Source of the DNA: JAGTVG01 sp963820995 | Lineage (GTDB): Bacteria; Bacteroidota; Bacteroidia; Cytophagales; Cyclobacteriaceae | Direction: 5' to 3' | NCBI GenBank assembly: GCA_963820995.1 | Contig: CAWGCL010000004.1 | Span: 434,001-498,000, forward strand | Length of the DNA: 64,000 nt | In this document: positions 31,135 to 41,186 of the stretch, in pieces | Layout of the letters: each line of letters opens with the position of its first letter | Position numbering within the stretch: position 1 is the stretch's first letter | Program-made: the position numbers and the translations under genes | Notes under the pieces: generated by a model | Seen by the model: only the letters and a program-made list of their open reading frames with translations | Told to the model about the DNA's origin: nothing | The model's database searches: none

Positions 31135-32154
31135 TTATTTTACCTGGTAAAATTCTTTATACCATTTTATAAATTCACCAACCCCATCCAGGATGTTTGT
31201 ATTTGGTTGAAAACCGACATCATTCATCAGGTCATCAACATTAGCATAAGTAGCAGGAACATCGCCTTGTTGGATATCCATATATTTTTTATCTGCTTCT
31301 ATACCTATGTGTTGTTCAATGGCCTCTATAAACTTCATTAGTTCAACGGGTTGGTTGTTGCCAATGTTGTATAATTTATAAGGCGCAAAACTTGAAGCCG
31401 GATCAGGTTTGTCACCACTCCAGTTTTTATTAGGTTGTGGACTATTAGGAATAAGTCGTACAATCCCCTCGACGATATCATCTACATAAGTAAAATCCCG
31501 CCTCATTTTACCATGATTGTATACATCTATAGGTTTTCCTTCTATAATGGCTTTCGTAAAAAGAAAGAGAGCCATATCCGGTCTGCCCCAGGGGCCATAG
31601 ACTGTAAAAAACCTTAATCCTGTAGCAGGGATCTTGTAAAGATTGGCATAAGTATGGGCCATTAATTCATTGGCTTTCTTTGTGGCGGCATATAATGATA
31701 CCGGATGATCAACATTGTGATGGACAGAAAATGGCATTTTAGTATTTGCACCATAAACGGAACTGGACGAAGCAAAAACCAGGTGTTTTACCGGATTCTG
31801 CCTGCAAGCTTCTAATATGTTCAAAAATCCAGAAATATTACTATCGATATAAGCATAAGGATTGATCAGTGAATATCTTACACCAGCCTGAGCAGCCAGA
31901 TTTACAACATAATCAAATCTTTGAGATTTGAATAAACTTTGGATTTTATCCCTTTCAATCAGGTCTATTTTTTCAAAATCGAAATTCTTTTGCTTTAATA
32001 AAATATCCAACCGGGCCTGCTTTAGATTCACATCATAATAATCATTCAGGTTATCCAGGCCTGTAACCAGGTATCCTTCTTCCATTAAACGTTTGGATAA
32101 ATGAAACCCAATAAATCCAGCAGCACCAGTAATTAGAATTTTCCCAGGCATCAT
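31135..32154 (-). CDS. NAD-dependent epimerase, UDP-glucuronate 4-epimerase-like
   Basis: An intact 339-residue short-chain epimerase. ILITGAAGFIGFHLSKRL, GLDNLNDYYDVNLKQARL, YVVNLAAQAGVRYSLINPY, the FASSSSVYGANTKMPF region and GRPDMALFLFTKAI fit UDP-glucuronate 4-epimerases, which make UDP-galacturonate. Two ATGs are adjacent at the start and the choice is immaterial. It probably supplies a uronic acid to the adjacent polysaccharide locus, although UDP-glucuronate itself would have to come from a dehydrogenase elsewhere. Confidence 0.88.
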   Translation of the reverse strand: MMPGKILITGAAGFIGFHLSKRLMEEGYLVTGLDNLNDYYDVNLKQARLDILLKQKNFDFEKIDLIERDKIQSLFKSQRFDYVVNLAAQAGVRYSLINPYAYIDSNISGFLNILEACRQNPVKHLVFASSSSVYGANTKMPFSVHHNVDHPVSLYAATKKANELMAHTYANLYKIPATGLRFFTVYGPWGRPDMALFLFTKAIIEGKPIDVYNHGKMRRDFTYVDDIVEGIVRLIPNSPQPNKNWSGDKPDPASSFAPYKLYNIGNNQPVELMKFIEAIEQHIGIEADKKYMDIQQGDVPATYANVDDLMNDVGFQPNTNILDGVGEFIKWYKEFYQVK

Positions 32155-32197
32155 ATTAAAATTATCATATTTGAACTTATAAATATACTATTATTTT

Positions 32198-33331
32198 TTA
32201 AAGGTCAATAGAAATGGCCTTTATGATTCTTTCTGAAGTCTTAATTAACAGGTTTTTAGCATTTAAAATTGAATATTCTAATGATTCAATTCCCTCAGAA
32301 ATCGAGAATATCTCCTTGAATCCGTACTTGTACAGTTCCTCGTAACCATTACCCAAAGTCCCTGCTACTCCTATTACTGGTTTATTAAATTTTTTTGCCA
32401 TCAGGGCAACACCATATGGAACCTTTCCAAATTTTGTTTGGTAGTCGAGCTTGCCTTCCCCGGTGATAATTAGATCCGACTTTTGTATAAATTTCTCAAG
32501 CTGAACAATTGTAGAAATTGTTTCGAATCCAGGTAATAGTTTCGCATTACAAAAAGCCATTAACCCGGCTCCAAGTCCTCCGGCTGCCCCGGCACCAGGT
32601 TCATTAATTATTGACTTACCAAAACTGGACTCAAGGATTTTCCCAAGGTGACTAAGATTCTTATCCAGTCGAAGTGCTATTTCTTTATCAGCACCTTTCT
32701 GGGGACCATATATAATTGAAGCTCCCTGTACTCCACATAAAGGATTCTGGACATCTGATATGACCATTAATTCCGATTCAGAAATCCTATCATCAAATCC
32801 TGACAGATCTAATGAGATAAGATCTGTTAAGTACCCTCCACCATTGCCAATATCCAATCCATTAGCATCTAATAATCTGGCTCCCAGGGCCATGGCCATT
32901 CCTGCTCCGCCGTCGTTGGTTGCACTTCCTCCTATGCCAATATATACTTTTCTACAACCATGATCGAGAGCAGATTTGATCAACTGACCAGTACCATAAG
33001 ATGACGTCAGCATTGGATTTCGTTCAACAACGGACAATAGTTCAAGTCCGGATGCGGCTGCCATCTCAATTACAGCTGTTTGGCCATCAGGAAGTAATCC
33101 CCAGAAACTATCAATTTTCCTCAATAAGGGATCTTTAACACTAGTCGCAATTTTTCTGCCACCTGAAGCATTCAGAATTGCTTCAACAGTCCCTTCACCT
33201 CCATCAGCTAAAGGAATTTTAGAGCAAGATATATCTGGCCTGATATTTAAAATCCCCCTTTCGATACAGTCAGCTACTTCCGATGCAGATAATGATTCCT
33301 TGAAAGAATCAGGAGCAATTAATATATTCAC
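32198..33331 (-). CDS. Glycerate kinase (GlxK/GarK family)
   Basis: An intact 377-residue two-domain kinase that phosphorylates D-glycerate, normally at the 2 position in this family. The N-terminal LIAPDSFKESLSASEVA and KIPLADGGEGTVEAIL are family hallmarks, with YIGIGGSATNDGGAGMA and ITGEGKLDYQTKFGK in the second half. It starts three bases after the peptidase E gene ends, so the two are probably co-transcribed. It borders the polysaccharide genes but has no evident role in them. Confidence 0.94.
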   Translation of the reverse strand: MNILIAPDSFKESLSASEVADCIERGILNIRPDISCSKIPLADGGEGTVEAILNASGGRKIATSVKDPLLRKIDSFWGLLPDGQTAVIEMAAASGLELLSVVERNPMLTSSYGTGQLIKSALDHGCRKVYIGIGGSATNDGGAGMAMALGARLLDANGLDIGNGGGYLTDLISLDLSGFDDRISESELMVISDVQNPLCGVQGASIIYGPQKGADKEIALRLDKNLSHLGKILESSFGKSIINEPGAGAAGGLGAGLMAFCNAKLLPGFETISTIVQLEKFIQKSDLIITGEGKLDYQTKFGKVPYGVALMAKKFNKPVIGVAGTLGNGYEELYKYGFKEIFSISEGIESLEYSILNAKNLLIKTSERIIKAISIDL

Positions 33332-33334
33332 GTT

Positions 33335-34048
33335 TTAGGAGTTACTAAATATAAGGTTGAACTCCTTTGAGGAGTTAGTAATATATGGATCTTTACCATA
33401 TTGAAATATTTTAACTTCCTTGTCACCAATTAATTCGTATTTGCCATTTTTTAATTGAATGATCATGCCCTCCGGTAATCCGACAACCCTTGTATTTTTG
33501 TTGGCCTCTACAAATTCTAATATTCTTAGTTCTCTTGATTCTCCACCGTGATTTGGAATAACTGCCTCAGTATAGTGCGGATTGATCTGAAAAGGTATCA
33601 GATCCAGAGATTTAAAGCTTGGAGGTTCCACTATGGGCATATCATTAGTAGTCATCACAGTTGGGCAGGCCATATTGGAGCCCGCACTCCATCCGATGTA
33701 AGGGGTGCCTGAATATATTTTCTCCTTAATAGCTTCAACAAGTCCATTTTTATATAACAGATTCAATAGCTGAAATGAATTTCCCCCACCCACTATGATG
33801 GCATCAGCTTCTGAGACTAATTTAACCGCATCATCAGTTGAATGAATTCCCTGAACATGAACCTGAATTTCAGCCAAAGCATCGTTCACTTTTTGGGTGT
33901 AGTCATCCCATGAAAAGGTTACCCCCGCATAAGGAATGAATATTATATTATCTCCTATGTTACCTAGAAAATCCTTTATTGCCTGTTTGGGATATGAAAG
34001 GTATTCTTCTCCAAAATTCGTGGAGTTGCTCAATAGTAATAAATTCAT
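33335..34048 (-). CDS. pepE: Peptidase E (S51 dipeptidase)
   Basis: An intact 237-residue cytoplasmic serine peptidase that cleaves Asp-X dipeptides. The fold is related to class I glutamine amidotransferases. The segment IIVGGGNSFQLLNLLY and the nucleophile elbow YIGWSAGSNMACPTV are diagnostic, with the His in FQINPHYTEA. Length matches the family. It follows a terminator-like hairpin and heads a two-gene unit with glycerate kinase. Confidence 0.93.
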   Translation of the reverse strand: MNLLLLSNSTNFGEEYLSYPKQAIKDFLGNIGDNIIFIPYAGVTFSWDDYTQKVNDALAEIQVHVQGIHSTDDAVKLVSEADAIIVGGGNSFQLLNLLYKNGLVEAIKEKIYSGTPYIGWSAGSNMACPTVMTTNDMPIVEPPSFKSLDLIPFQINPHYTEAVIPNHGGESRELRILEFVEANKNTRVVGLPEGMIIQLKNGKYELIGDKEVKIFQYGKDPYITNSSKEFNLIFSNS

Positions 34049-34064
34049 GCGCTTAATTTACTCA

Positions 34065-34101
34065 AAAAAAAATGAGCAGGGCAAATCCTTTGCCCATTTT
34101 T
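34065..34101 (-). terminator. Bidirectional-looking hairpin terminator
   Basis: GGGCAAA (34079-34085) and TTTGCCC (34089-34095) form a stem with a three-base loop, with an outer AAAAATG/CATTTTT pairing. On the minus strand a run of T follows. It would end transcription from the pseudogene upstream before pepE. Confidence 0.65.
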
Positions 34102-34173
34102 AATTCTATTTGAGTTGGTATAATACAGAAATTTGCCAAATGATGAGGAACGTAAAATATTCTTGAATTCAAA

Positions 34174-34719
34174 TTAATTCCCAATGATAACTAACTTTGA
34201 TTTAATGAAATCACTAGATCTGACTTGAAGAATATAAGCTCCTTTTCCGAATCTATAACAAGGTATGACTAAATAATTTACTTTTCTGTAATGTTTATTA
34301 AAAACTGAAGTGACATTGATATCCAGAAGATTTATCTCAAAATTCCCTTCTTATGATTGATTTAACTCGACTTTAATATAATCCGATGCTGGTACGGGAT
34401 ATAACAATATGTCATTTTTTTCAGATTCGTCGGGAACGCCTATGGCAATAAAGGAACCTTCCCCAAAGGCTTCAAATCCGAGCCATTATGATTGGTCCTC
34501 ATTCTGATTACAATGAATAACGAATGTTTGCAGATCATATGGCATCACCATGATTCTTTTACCCGCCTCCTGTCCAGCAGGTGATAATGGATAAATGTGT
34601 AAAGAAACCGCTACAATACCAGAGGTAGTGATTTTGTGACTCAAGACTATGTTTTGGATCCTATGGATAACTGGAGGCCAAGGTGCTGCCTGCTTCATAA
34701 GGAAGATTTTCGAAATCAT
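34174..34719 (-). pseudogene. Decayed secreted protein with a T9SS C-terminal sorting domain
   Basis: One minus-strand frame runs from about 34719 to a TAA at 34174, interrupted by in-frame TAA codons at 34486-34488 and 34351-34353. The last stretch reads ILLYPVPASDYIKVELNQS and, after the second stop, KGAYILQVRSSDFIKSKLVI, the layout of type A T9SS sorting domains. Upstream lies RIMVMPYDLQTFVIHCNQNE, not recognised. No signal peptide or long N-terminal part remains. The terminator at 34065-34101 lies just beyond. It is a remnant of an exported cargo gene unless the stops are sequencing errors. Confidence 0.7.
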
Positions 34720-34910
34720 ATTTCGATTCCGGGAAGTTAATTAAGCTGATTAAACTTCTATATCAGGAATAAAATTAAAATAAATAGGTCTTATTAAAGG
34801 GCAAGAATGGGAAAACCACCGGTTTCAAATGCGTGTTTTTTGTTTTTTCCCTTACCTAATAAACTTTAGCTTTTTGATCTCAATAGTGGTAGGTTAATTC
34901 CTGTATTCAA

Positions 34911-34946
34911 AAAAAGAGAGGCTGCTTTGAGGCAGCCTCTCTTTTT
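34911..34946 (-). terminator. Strong rho-independent terminator after the first Gfo/Idh gene
   Basis: AAAAAGAGAGGCTGC (34911-34925) pairs perfectly with 34932-34946 around a six-base loop, and T-runs flank both sides. It lies 19 bases past the stop of the oxidoreductase gene at 34965. Confidence 0.9.
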
Positions 34947-34964
34947 ATTAATTTACCAAGCTAA

Positions 34965-36485
34965 CTACAGAATTCCTTCCCAACCGTCTCTGTAAGTTGG
35001 TTTCACATACTCCTTAGCTGCTTCATAAGCATCGATAGTTTCATATTTGGTATCAAACTTTGGATCGCCATCGATTACAGTAAACTTATCGGAACTAACT
35101 ACCCGGATCTGTTCGCCTGCTTTAATATTTGTGATTTCCATCTTTTTACCATCCCAGTCAAGCTTGCGTTTGAGATCCTGCAAGCGTACACCTAGATTAC
35201 CCATTACAACTACCTCATTTAATGGACCAGCATAATTGAAATTTGAACTTGGCATGTCTGGCTTGTTGGCCATAACCGCATTGATCCAATCCGTTTCATG
35301 AGCACCTTCGTTCCAGGCATATCCGGTATCTGCTTCAGGTCTTCTTAAATACTTATCGGGACCGGAATAATCCTCTCTTCCAATGATAAATGGATTCAGA
35401 CCATAGGTGCCACAGACTAAGGTGCCCTTACTACCTATAAAGAGATTTCCACCTCCCCAGTCTCCCATCATCTTACCATCGGGCAATCCTTTCGGTCGAG
35501 GAGGCATCATTCCACCATCCCACCATGTGAAAGTACATTCGGGAAAAGCCACTTTTTTCAGATTATCCCTTGCCGGGAAGTAATATGTCACTACTTCTGA
35601 TACAGGGGCGCTTTCTGTATTTACCTGGGTAGATGTCGCTTCTACACCAACGGGGTAACCAAAATGCATCGCTTTATACGCAGGGTCCATAATATGGCAT
35701 GCCATATCCCCCAACGCACCGGTTCCATAATCCCACCATGCTCTCCAGTTCCATGGAGTATATAATGGATTGTATGGCCTGTGTGGAGCAGTTCCGAGGA
35801 AAAGATCCCAATTTAAGGTTTTTGGAGTTTTAACCTTATCTGTTGGCCTTTCGAGTCCTTGTGGCCAGATTGGTCGGTTTGTCCATGCATGGACTTCCCA
35901 TACTTCTCCAATCGCTCCATCCCAGATCCACTCACATACCTGCCGGATACCTTCACCACTGTTTCCCTGGTTACCCATTTGGGTTACGACGCCCGTTTCA
36001 TTGGCAATTTCAGTGAGTCTTCTTGACTCCCAGACGGTTCGAGTTAATGGCTTTTGTACGTAGGCATGTTTACCCATTTTCATAGCAAGCGCGCCTGCTA
36101 CTGCATGGGTATGGTCAGGGGTGGCCACCATCACAGCATCAAAGTCATTGTTCAATTCTTCATACATTTTCCGGAAATCATAGTATTTTTTTGCATCCGG
36201 ATAATCATTGAAGGCTTTTTCTGAGTATTTCCAATCCACATCGCAAAGTCCTACGATCTTTGCCTTTCCGGCTTTAACCATATTGCGAAGATTGCTGCGA
36301 CCCATTCCTCCAACACCAACACCAACAATATTTAAAACATCGCTTGGAGCTCTGTAACCTTTTCCGCCAAGCACATTTCTGGGCACAACAGTAAAAGCTG
36401 AAGCCGTTATTGCAGCCCCCTTCATAAATTTTCTTCTGGAAACATTTAACTTATTCCCGCTAAGATTTTTTTTGTTTTCCATCAT
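34965..36485 (-). CDS. Tat-exported Gfo/Idh/MocA oxidoreductase, copy A
   Basis: An intact 506-residue protein. The Tat signal SRRKFMKGAAITASAFTVVP precedes an NAD(P)-binding Rossmann domain (NIVGVGVGGMGRSNLRN, IVGLCDVDW, VMVATPDHTHAVAGALAM, HAYVQKPLTR with the catalytic Lys-Pro) and a large C-terminal domain with WNWRAWWDYGTGALGDMACH. These periplasmic dehydrogenases are abundant in Bacteroidota and act on unknown sugars or cyclitols. It is the downstream member of a tandem pair and ends at a strong terminator. Confidence 0.93.
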   Translation of the reverse strand: MMENKKNLSGNKLNVSRRKFMKGAAITASAFTVVPRNVLGGKGYRAPSDVLNIVGVGVGGMGRSNLRNMVKAGKAKIVGLCDVDWKYSEKAFNDYPDAKKYYDFRKMYEELNNDFDAVMVATPDHTHAVAGALAMKMGKHAYVQKPLTRTVWESRRLTEIANETGVVTQMGNQGNSGEGIRQVCEWIWDGAIGEVWEVHAWTNRPIWPQGLERPTDKVKTPKTLNWDLFLGTAPHRPYNPLYTPWNWRAWWDYGTGALGDMACHIMDPAYKAMHFGYPVGVEATSTQVNTESAPVSEVVTYYFPARDNLKKVAFPECTFTWWDGGMMPPRPKGLPDGKMMGDWGGGNLFIGSKGTLVCGTYGLNPFIIGREDYSGPDKYLRRPEADTGYAWNEGAHETDWINAVMANKPDMPSSNFNYAGPLNEVVVMGNLGVRLQDLKRKLDWDGKKMEITNIKAGEQIRVVSSDKFTVIDGDPKFDTKYETIDAYEAAKEYVKPTYRDGWEGIL

Positions 36486-36502
36486 AAACGATTTAAAATG
36501 AA

Positions 36503-36549
36503 AATAATCTGCCCCCCATATGATGATATCTTATCGGGAACAGATTATT
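36503..36549. repeat. Intergenic inverted repeat between the two oxidoreductase genes
   Basis: AATAATCTG (36503-36511) and CAGATTATT (36541-36549) are exact reverse complements, with a short C-run facing a G-run inside. It may be a transcript-stabilising or attenuating hairpin between the paired genes. Confidence 0.5.
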
Positions 36550-36570
36550 GTACTCAATTTTTATGCTTTA

Positions 36571-38090
36571 TTAACTTGGCATATCCGGTAAGTCGTAACC
36601 ATCCCGGTATGTATGCTTTATTAATTCCTGTGAATACTCAAGAGCTGGAACTGGATCTGTCCAGTCTTTCTGGAACGTTGGATGTCCATCATGAATGCTA
36701 AATCCATCTCTCACAACTGTTCTTACTTTTTCGCTATCAGAAATGTTAGTGAATTTCATATTTTCACCATCCCATTCCAATTCCTTGTTGAGTCCCTGTA
36801 ACCGAACGGCAAGCACGCCCATTACCACCATTTCATTAAATGGTCCGGCTTCCGCAAAATCAGAAGTACAAGGCACCCTGTTTTCGGGACTTTCCTTACA
36901 GGCACGTACCCAATCCATTTCATGGGCTCCGTCACCCCACTTAAGGCCTAATTCCTTTTCTACTCTTCTTTCGGTTTCAGGTACGTCAGGAGTGTTTCCG
37001 GATAATAATTCAGGATTTACACCATAACAACCTACATGAAGGATGTCCTTGGTTCCGTAGAAGAAAGTGCCTCCACCCTGTTTATTCGGATTTTTACCTG
37101 CTGGCCAGTTATCAGGCAGCATTGGTTTGATACCTCCGTCGAACCAACTGACTTCAACTTCAGGCATTTTAAGTTTTCCTACTTTTGCCCTTGCAGGGAA
37201 TGTAAGTTTTACGGCCTCGGCTACCGGGGCACAATCATTCAATAACAATGTAGAACTGGCTGTTGCCTTAGTTGGATATCCAAGTTTCAAGCCTTCAAAT
37301 ACAGGATGAAGAATATGACATGCCATATCGCCAAGAGCACCGGTACCATAGTCCCACCATCCACGCCAGTTCCAGGGATGATATATTTCATTATAAGGCC
37401 GCATTTTTGTTGGGCCTATGAAAAGATCCCAATTCAATGTATCAGGAACCCATTGTCCTTGTGATGGAGTATTCAATCCCTGAGGCCAGATGGGCCTGTC
37501 GGTGAAAGATTCTACTCTTGTAACTTCTCCAATAGCTCCACTCCATATAAGCTCACAGGTTCTTGCCACACCAGCACCAGAAGCACCCTGATTACCCATT
37601 TGAGTAGCTACTTTGTATTTTGCAGCAAGTTTTGTTAATAACCTGGATTCATAGACAGAATGTGTCAGAGGCTTTTGAACATAAACATGCTTACCCATAG
37701 TTATTGCAGTTGCAGCAACAATGGCGTGGGAATGATCCGCGGTAGCAACAACTACAGCATCAATATCATTTCCCATTTCCTCATACATCTTTCGCCAGTC
37801 CCAGTATTTTTTTGCATTAGGATATGCATCAAAGGTCCTTTGCTATATTTCCAATCCACATCACAAAGGGCTACAATATTTTCACCCTTAATATGGTCAA
37901 GGTTAGCCTTACCCATGCCCCCTATGCCAACTCCTGCTATATTCAGTGTGTCACTTGGGGCCCGATATCCTTTGCCAATTACATGACGTGGAACAATGGT
38001 AAAAGCTCCAGCTGTTACGGCTGCACCTTTCATGAACCTTCTTCTGCCAAAATTTGATTTTTTCCCGGAAGGATTGTTCGAATTTTCCAT
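36571..38090 (-). CDS. Tat-exported Gfo/Idh/MocA oxidoreductase, copy B, one frame break
   Basis: About 505 residues, clearly paralogous to copy A. The start is the ATG at 38090 (MENSNNPSGKK), because the upstream extension to 38132 lacks Tat features. GRRRFMKGAAVTAGAFTIVP is the Tat signal. The Rossmann start NIAGVGIGGMGKANL and LCDVDW precede a break near 37841, after which YVQKPLTHSVYESRLL, MGNQGASGAGV and WNWRGWWDYGTGALGDMACH follow. Eighty-five bases separate it from copy A. Confidence 0.9.
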
Positions 38091-38337
38091 AAAAAAATAT
38101 TTAAAAGTTTGTAAATAGATCGACTCTGCCAATGATAAAATTGGGATATAATGTTACAACTTAAATTTCAATTTTACCATTGAAATCCTAAAAATTCCAT
38201 CAATGGTTCACCTGCTAAATTTGTCTGAAACACCGATGATATATCCTCTGTTTCATTGAAATACAATAATCAAGTTGTCCATGTAATTCAGATAAAAAAT
38301 TTCAAAAATAGTTTGATTTTTAAAAACTTTTTTCGAT

Positions 38338-38357
38338 ATTTAACCGTTTAGTTAAAT
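38338..38357. promoter_or_regulatory. Probable TetR operator at the start of the exporter operon
   Basis: ATTTAAC and GTTAAAT flank six bases, ending four bases before the TetR-like ATG. A TTTG at 38312-38315 and TATTTAAC at 38337-38344 could be the -33 and -7 boxes (spacing 21), so a bound repressor would block transcription of its own operon. This is inferred from position and symmetry. Confidence 0.6.
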
Positions 38358-38360
38358 CAA

Positions 38361-38980
38361 ATGGTTAATAAAGTAAATACCGAAGATAGAATTTTAGAAG
38401 CTGCAAAAGAAGTTTTCATTGCAAAGGGATTTGATGGGGCGCGGATGCAGGAGATAGCCGATACAGCTGAGATTAACAAAGCATTGTTACATTACTATTT
38501 CAGAAATAAGGATAAGCTATTTGAAGCTGTGTTTGAGGAAACATTACTTCAGATAGGCCCTATGGTTCTAAGTTTTGTGAATGAACCTATTCCTCTTGAA
38601 GTAAAGATCTGGAAGTTTGTAGATGATTATATAGAAATAATTAGAAATAATCCTAAACTCCCACTTTTTATTCTTAATGAAATACATGTAAATCCGGATA
38701 GGATATTAAGCTTTCTTAATCATAAGCTGCATTTCTGGATACAGCGGTATTGCAGGATCAGCTAAACATGGAAACTGATGAAAATGACCTGAAAAGGATT
38801 GATGTAAAACATTTTGTTGTAAATATCCTTTCAATGACCATTTTTCCATTTATCGGCAGACCAATAATACAAAAGACTTTGAAAATAAAGGATGATGATT
38901 GGGAAAAATTCCTGGAAGAAAGAAAGAGGATTATACCACAAACTATCATGAATTGGATAAAATTTAACCAAAAAGTTTAA
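38361..38980 (+). CDS. TetR/AcrR-family transcriptional regulator, one frame break
   Basis: About 205 residues. The N-terminal helix-turn-helix is clear: DRILEAAKEVFIAKGFDGAR, MQEIADTAEINKALLHYYF, RNKDKLFEAVFEE. The ligand-binding half breaks near 38745 and resumes as AVLQDQLNMETDENDLKRID and PFIGRPIIQKTL. It is the first gene of an exporter operon and lies four bases after a palindrome, so it is probably an autoregulated repressor of the pump, as CecR is for E. coli ybhFSR. Confidence 0.88.
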
Positions 38981-38984
38981 TAAG

Positions 38985-40293
38985 ATGGTTAGAAAAATAT
39001 TAATAATCGTCCTGGCCTCCTTTTCGGTAGGGTATCCTTCGAAGGGGAATCAACGAGATACGCTTGATCTTCAATATTGCTATTTAAAAGCCAAGGAATT
39101 AAGTCCCTTGAAAAAGCAGGAGTTATTGAATAAAAGTATTCATGAGTTAAATTACAAGAATAGCGGCAGCAGCTATCTTCCAAAATTGTTTATCAACGGA
39201 AAAGCCAGCTACCAATCCGAAGTACTAACTATTCCTGGCTTAAGTTTAGTGCCTGAATTTCCTATAATTCCGAAGGAGCAATTTAATGTCAGTATAAATC
39301 TGCATCAGAACATATACGATGGCGGCTTATCAAAGCATTCCAGGCAAATTGATGAATCACAGCTTGTTATAGCCGAAATGGACCTTGAAACACAGCTCTA
39401 TAGATTAAATGAAACTATAAATTCAATTTATTTTAACATTCTCAATCTGCAGGAAGGTTTGAAAATCTTGGATAAGTCACTTGAAAATCTTGCCAGTCAG
39501 AAGAAATTGATTGAATCCAGAGTTAAAAATGGAATTATACTGGAAACCAACCTGTTTAATATTGAAAAACAGATCCTCACAATTGAGCAGGAAATTATAT
39601 CCTTAAAATCTGACCGAAATGTCATGTATACTATGTTATCGGAATGGATAGGACAGGATGTAACAAATAAAACCATTTTATTAATACCAGATCCGCCCGG
39701 AATTGGATCAAACATTAAGTATTAATCGTCCTGAAATGGGGTTATTTGAATCACAAAGGAATCTGCTGGATGCTCAATATGGAATCAGCAATATTAGTCG
39801 AACACCGAAAATCTGGGCATTTGCGCAAGGAGGGATTGGACAACCGAATCCGATGAACTTTTTTGAAGTGGATCCTGAAACCTACTATATATTCGGGATT
39901 CAACTGAACTGGGACATTTATGATTGGGGTCAGACCAATAGAAAAAAGCAGGTATTTAAAATGCAGCAGGCGATTGTAGATACAAGACAACAAGATTTTG
40001 AGAGAAATCTTAATATATCTATGATCAAAGAATATAGAGAAATTGAAAAGCTAAAGGAAATATTACATAAGGACGATCAGATCATTGAATTACAGGAAAT
40101 GATCGTAAAATCCACCTTTTCAGAGCTTGAAAATGGAGTAATTACTTCAACTGAATATTTGACAGAGCTCAATATACTTATTCAGGCTCAGATCAAAAGG
40201 GCCCAGCATGAACTGAGCCTGTTTCATACTTATGTGAATATCTATACATCTACTGGGAATAATTTGAATTCTAACAATATAGAAAATGAATAG
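38985..40293 (+). CDS. TolC-like outer-membrane efflux protein, one frame break
   Basis: About 430 residues. A signal-like start (ILIIVLASFSVGYPSKG) is followed by helical hairpin repeats with SSYLPKLFINGKASYQ and NLHQNIYDGGLSKHSRQ, then, after a break near 39710, NRPEMGLFESQRNLLDAQY, LNWDIYDWGQTNRKKQV and a second long helix. These duplicated halves are the OEP pattern of TolC. It follows the regulator by four bases and overlaps the HlyD-like gene by eight. Confidence 0.87.
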
Positions 40294-41185
40294 CACATCA
40301 ATATTATCGGTTTTATTATTATCATCATTTATAACAGGATGTAATAATTCGAGTGATGACGCAGATGCATATGGCAACTTTGAGGCCACTGAGGTCCTTA
40401 TTTCTGCTGAATCCAATGGTAAACTTATAGAGTTTGATCTGGTTGAAGGAGATATTATAAATGCTGGGGAAAACATCGGACTTGTTGATACCCTTCCCCT
40501 TAATTTAAAGAAAAAGCAAATGCAGGCCAGAATTCAAGCCTTAAATACAAAAACACTGAATATCCCCTCCCAAATTAATGTCTTAATTGAGAGAAAAAAT
40601 GTTCTTGAACGCGAAAAGAGAAGAATCGAGAACTTATTCAAAGAAGGGGCAGCTACACAAAAGCAGATGGATGATATTAATGGTCAGATTGATGTTACAA
40701 ACAAAGAATTAATGGCGAACAAGGAACGTTTAGAGACCAGTAATAAAGGACTTTTGAGTGAAATACTACCTATCCAATGGCAAATTGAGGAAATAAACGA
40801 TCAAATCAATAAATCCATAATTATTAATCCTGTTAGTGGAACTATACTTACCAAATATGCAGAGCAATATGAAATTGTAAATTTTGGAAAACCCTTGTAC
40901 CATATTGCTAATCTAAACGAACTTTATCTAAGGGCTTATATTAGTGGAGGTAACCTGAGCCAGATTAAATTAGGACAGTCAGTCAAGGTTTACATTGATG
41001 AAGGAAAAAATGATTTAAAGGAATATGACGGAACCATTAGCTGGATCTCAGATAAGTCAGAATTCACCCCCAAAATTGTTCAAACTAAAGAGGAAAGGGT
41101 AAACCTGGTTTATGCGATTAAGGTTAGAGTAATAAATGATGGAGGTATAAAGATTGGCATGCCGGGTGAAATTAAATTCAATTAA
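40286..41185 (+). CDS. HlyD-like membrane-fusion lipoprotein
   Basis: An intact 299-residue periplasmic adaptor. A lipoprotein signal ends in ITGC (lipid Cys at about 19). The first lipoyl-like half (FEATEVLISAESNGKLIEF, GDIINAGENIGLVD), a coiled-coil with EKRRIENLFKEGAATQKQMD, and the second half (INPVSGTILTKYAEQYEIV) follow, then beta-barrel strands. It would bridge the ABC permeases to the TolC-like protein. Related to YhiI/YbhG adaptors. Confidence 0.92.
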   Translation: MNSTSILSVLLLSSFITGCNNSSDDADAYGNFEATEVLISAESNGKLIEFDLVEGDIINAGENIGLVDTLPLNLKKKQMQARIQALNTKTLNIPSQINVLIERKNVLEREKRRIENLFKEGAATQKQMDDINGQIDVTNKELMANKERLETSNKGLLSEILPIQWQIEEINDQINKSIIINPVSGTILTKYAEQYEIVNFGKPLYHIANLNELYLRAYISGGNLSQIKLGQSVKVYIDEGKNDLKEYDGTISWISDKSEFTPKIVQTKEERVNLVYAIKVRVINDGGIKIGMPGEIKFN

Positions 41186-41186
41186 C

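Noticed and set aside
5850..32154. Genomic island or prophage borders around the polysaccharide locus
   Set aside because: No integrase, transposase, attachment repeats or phage genes were found at either side.
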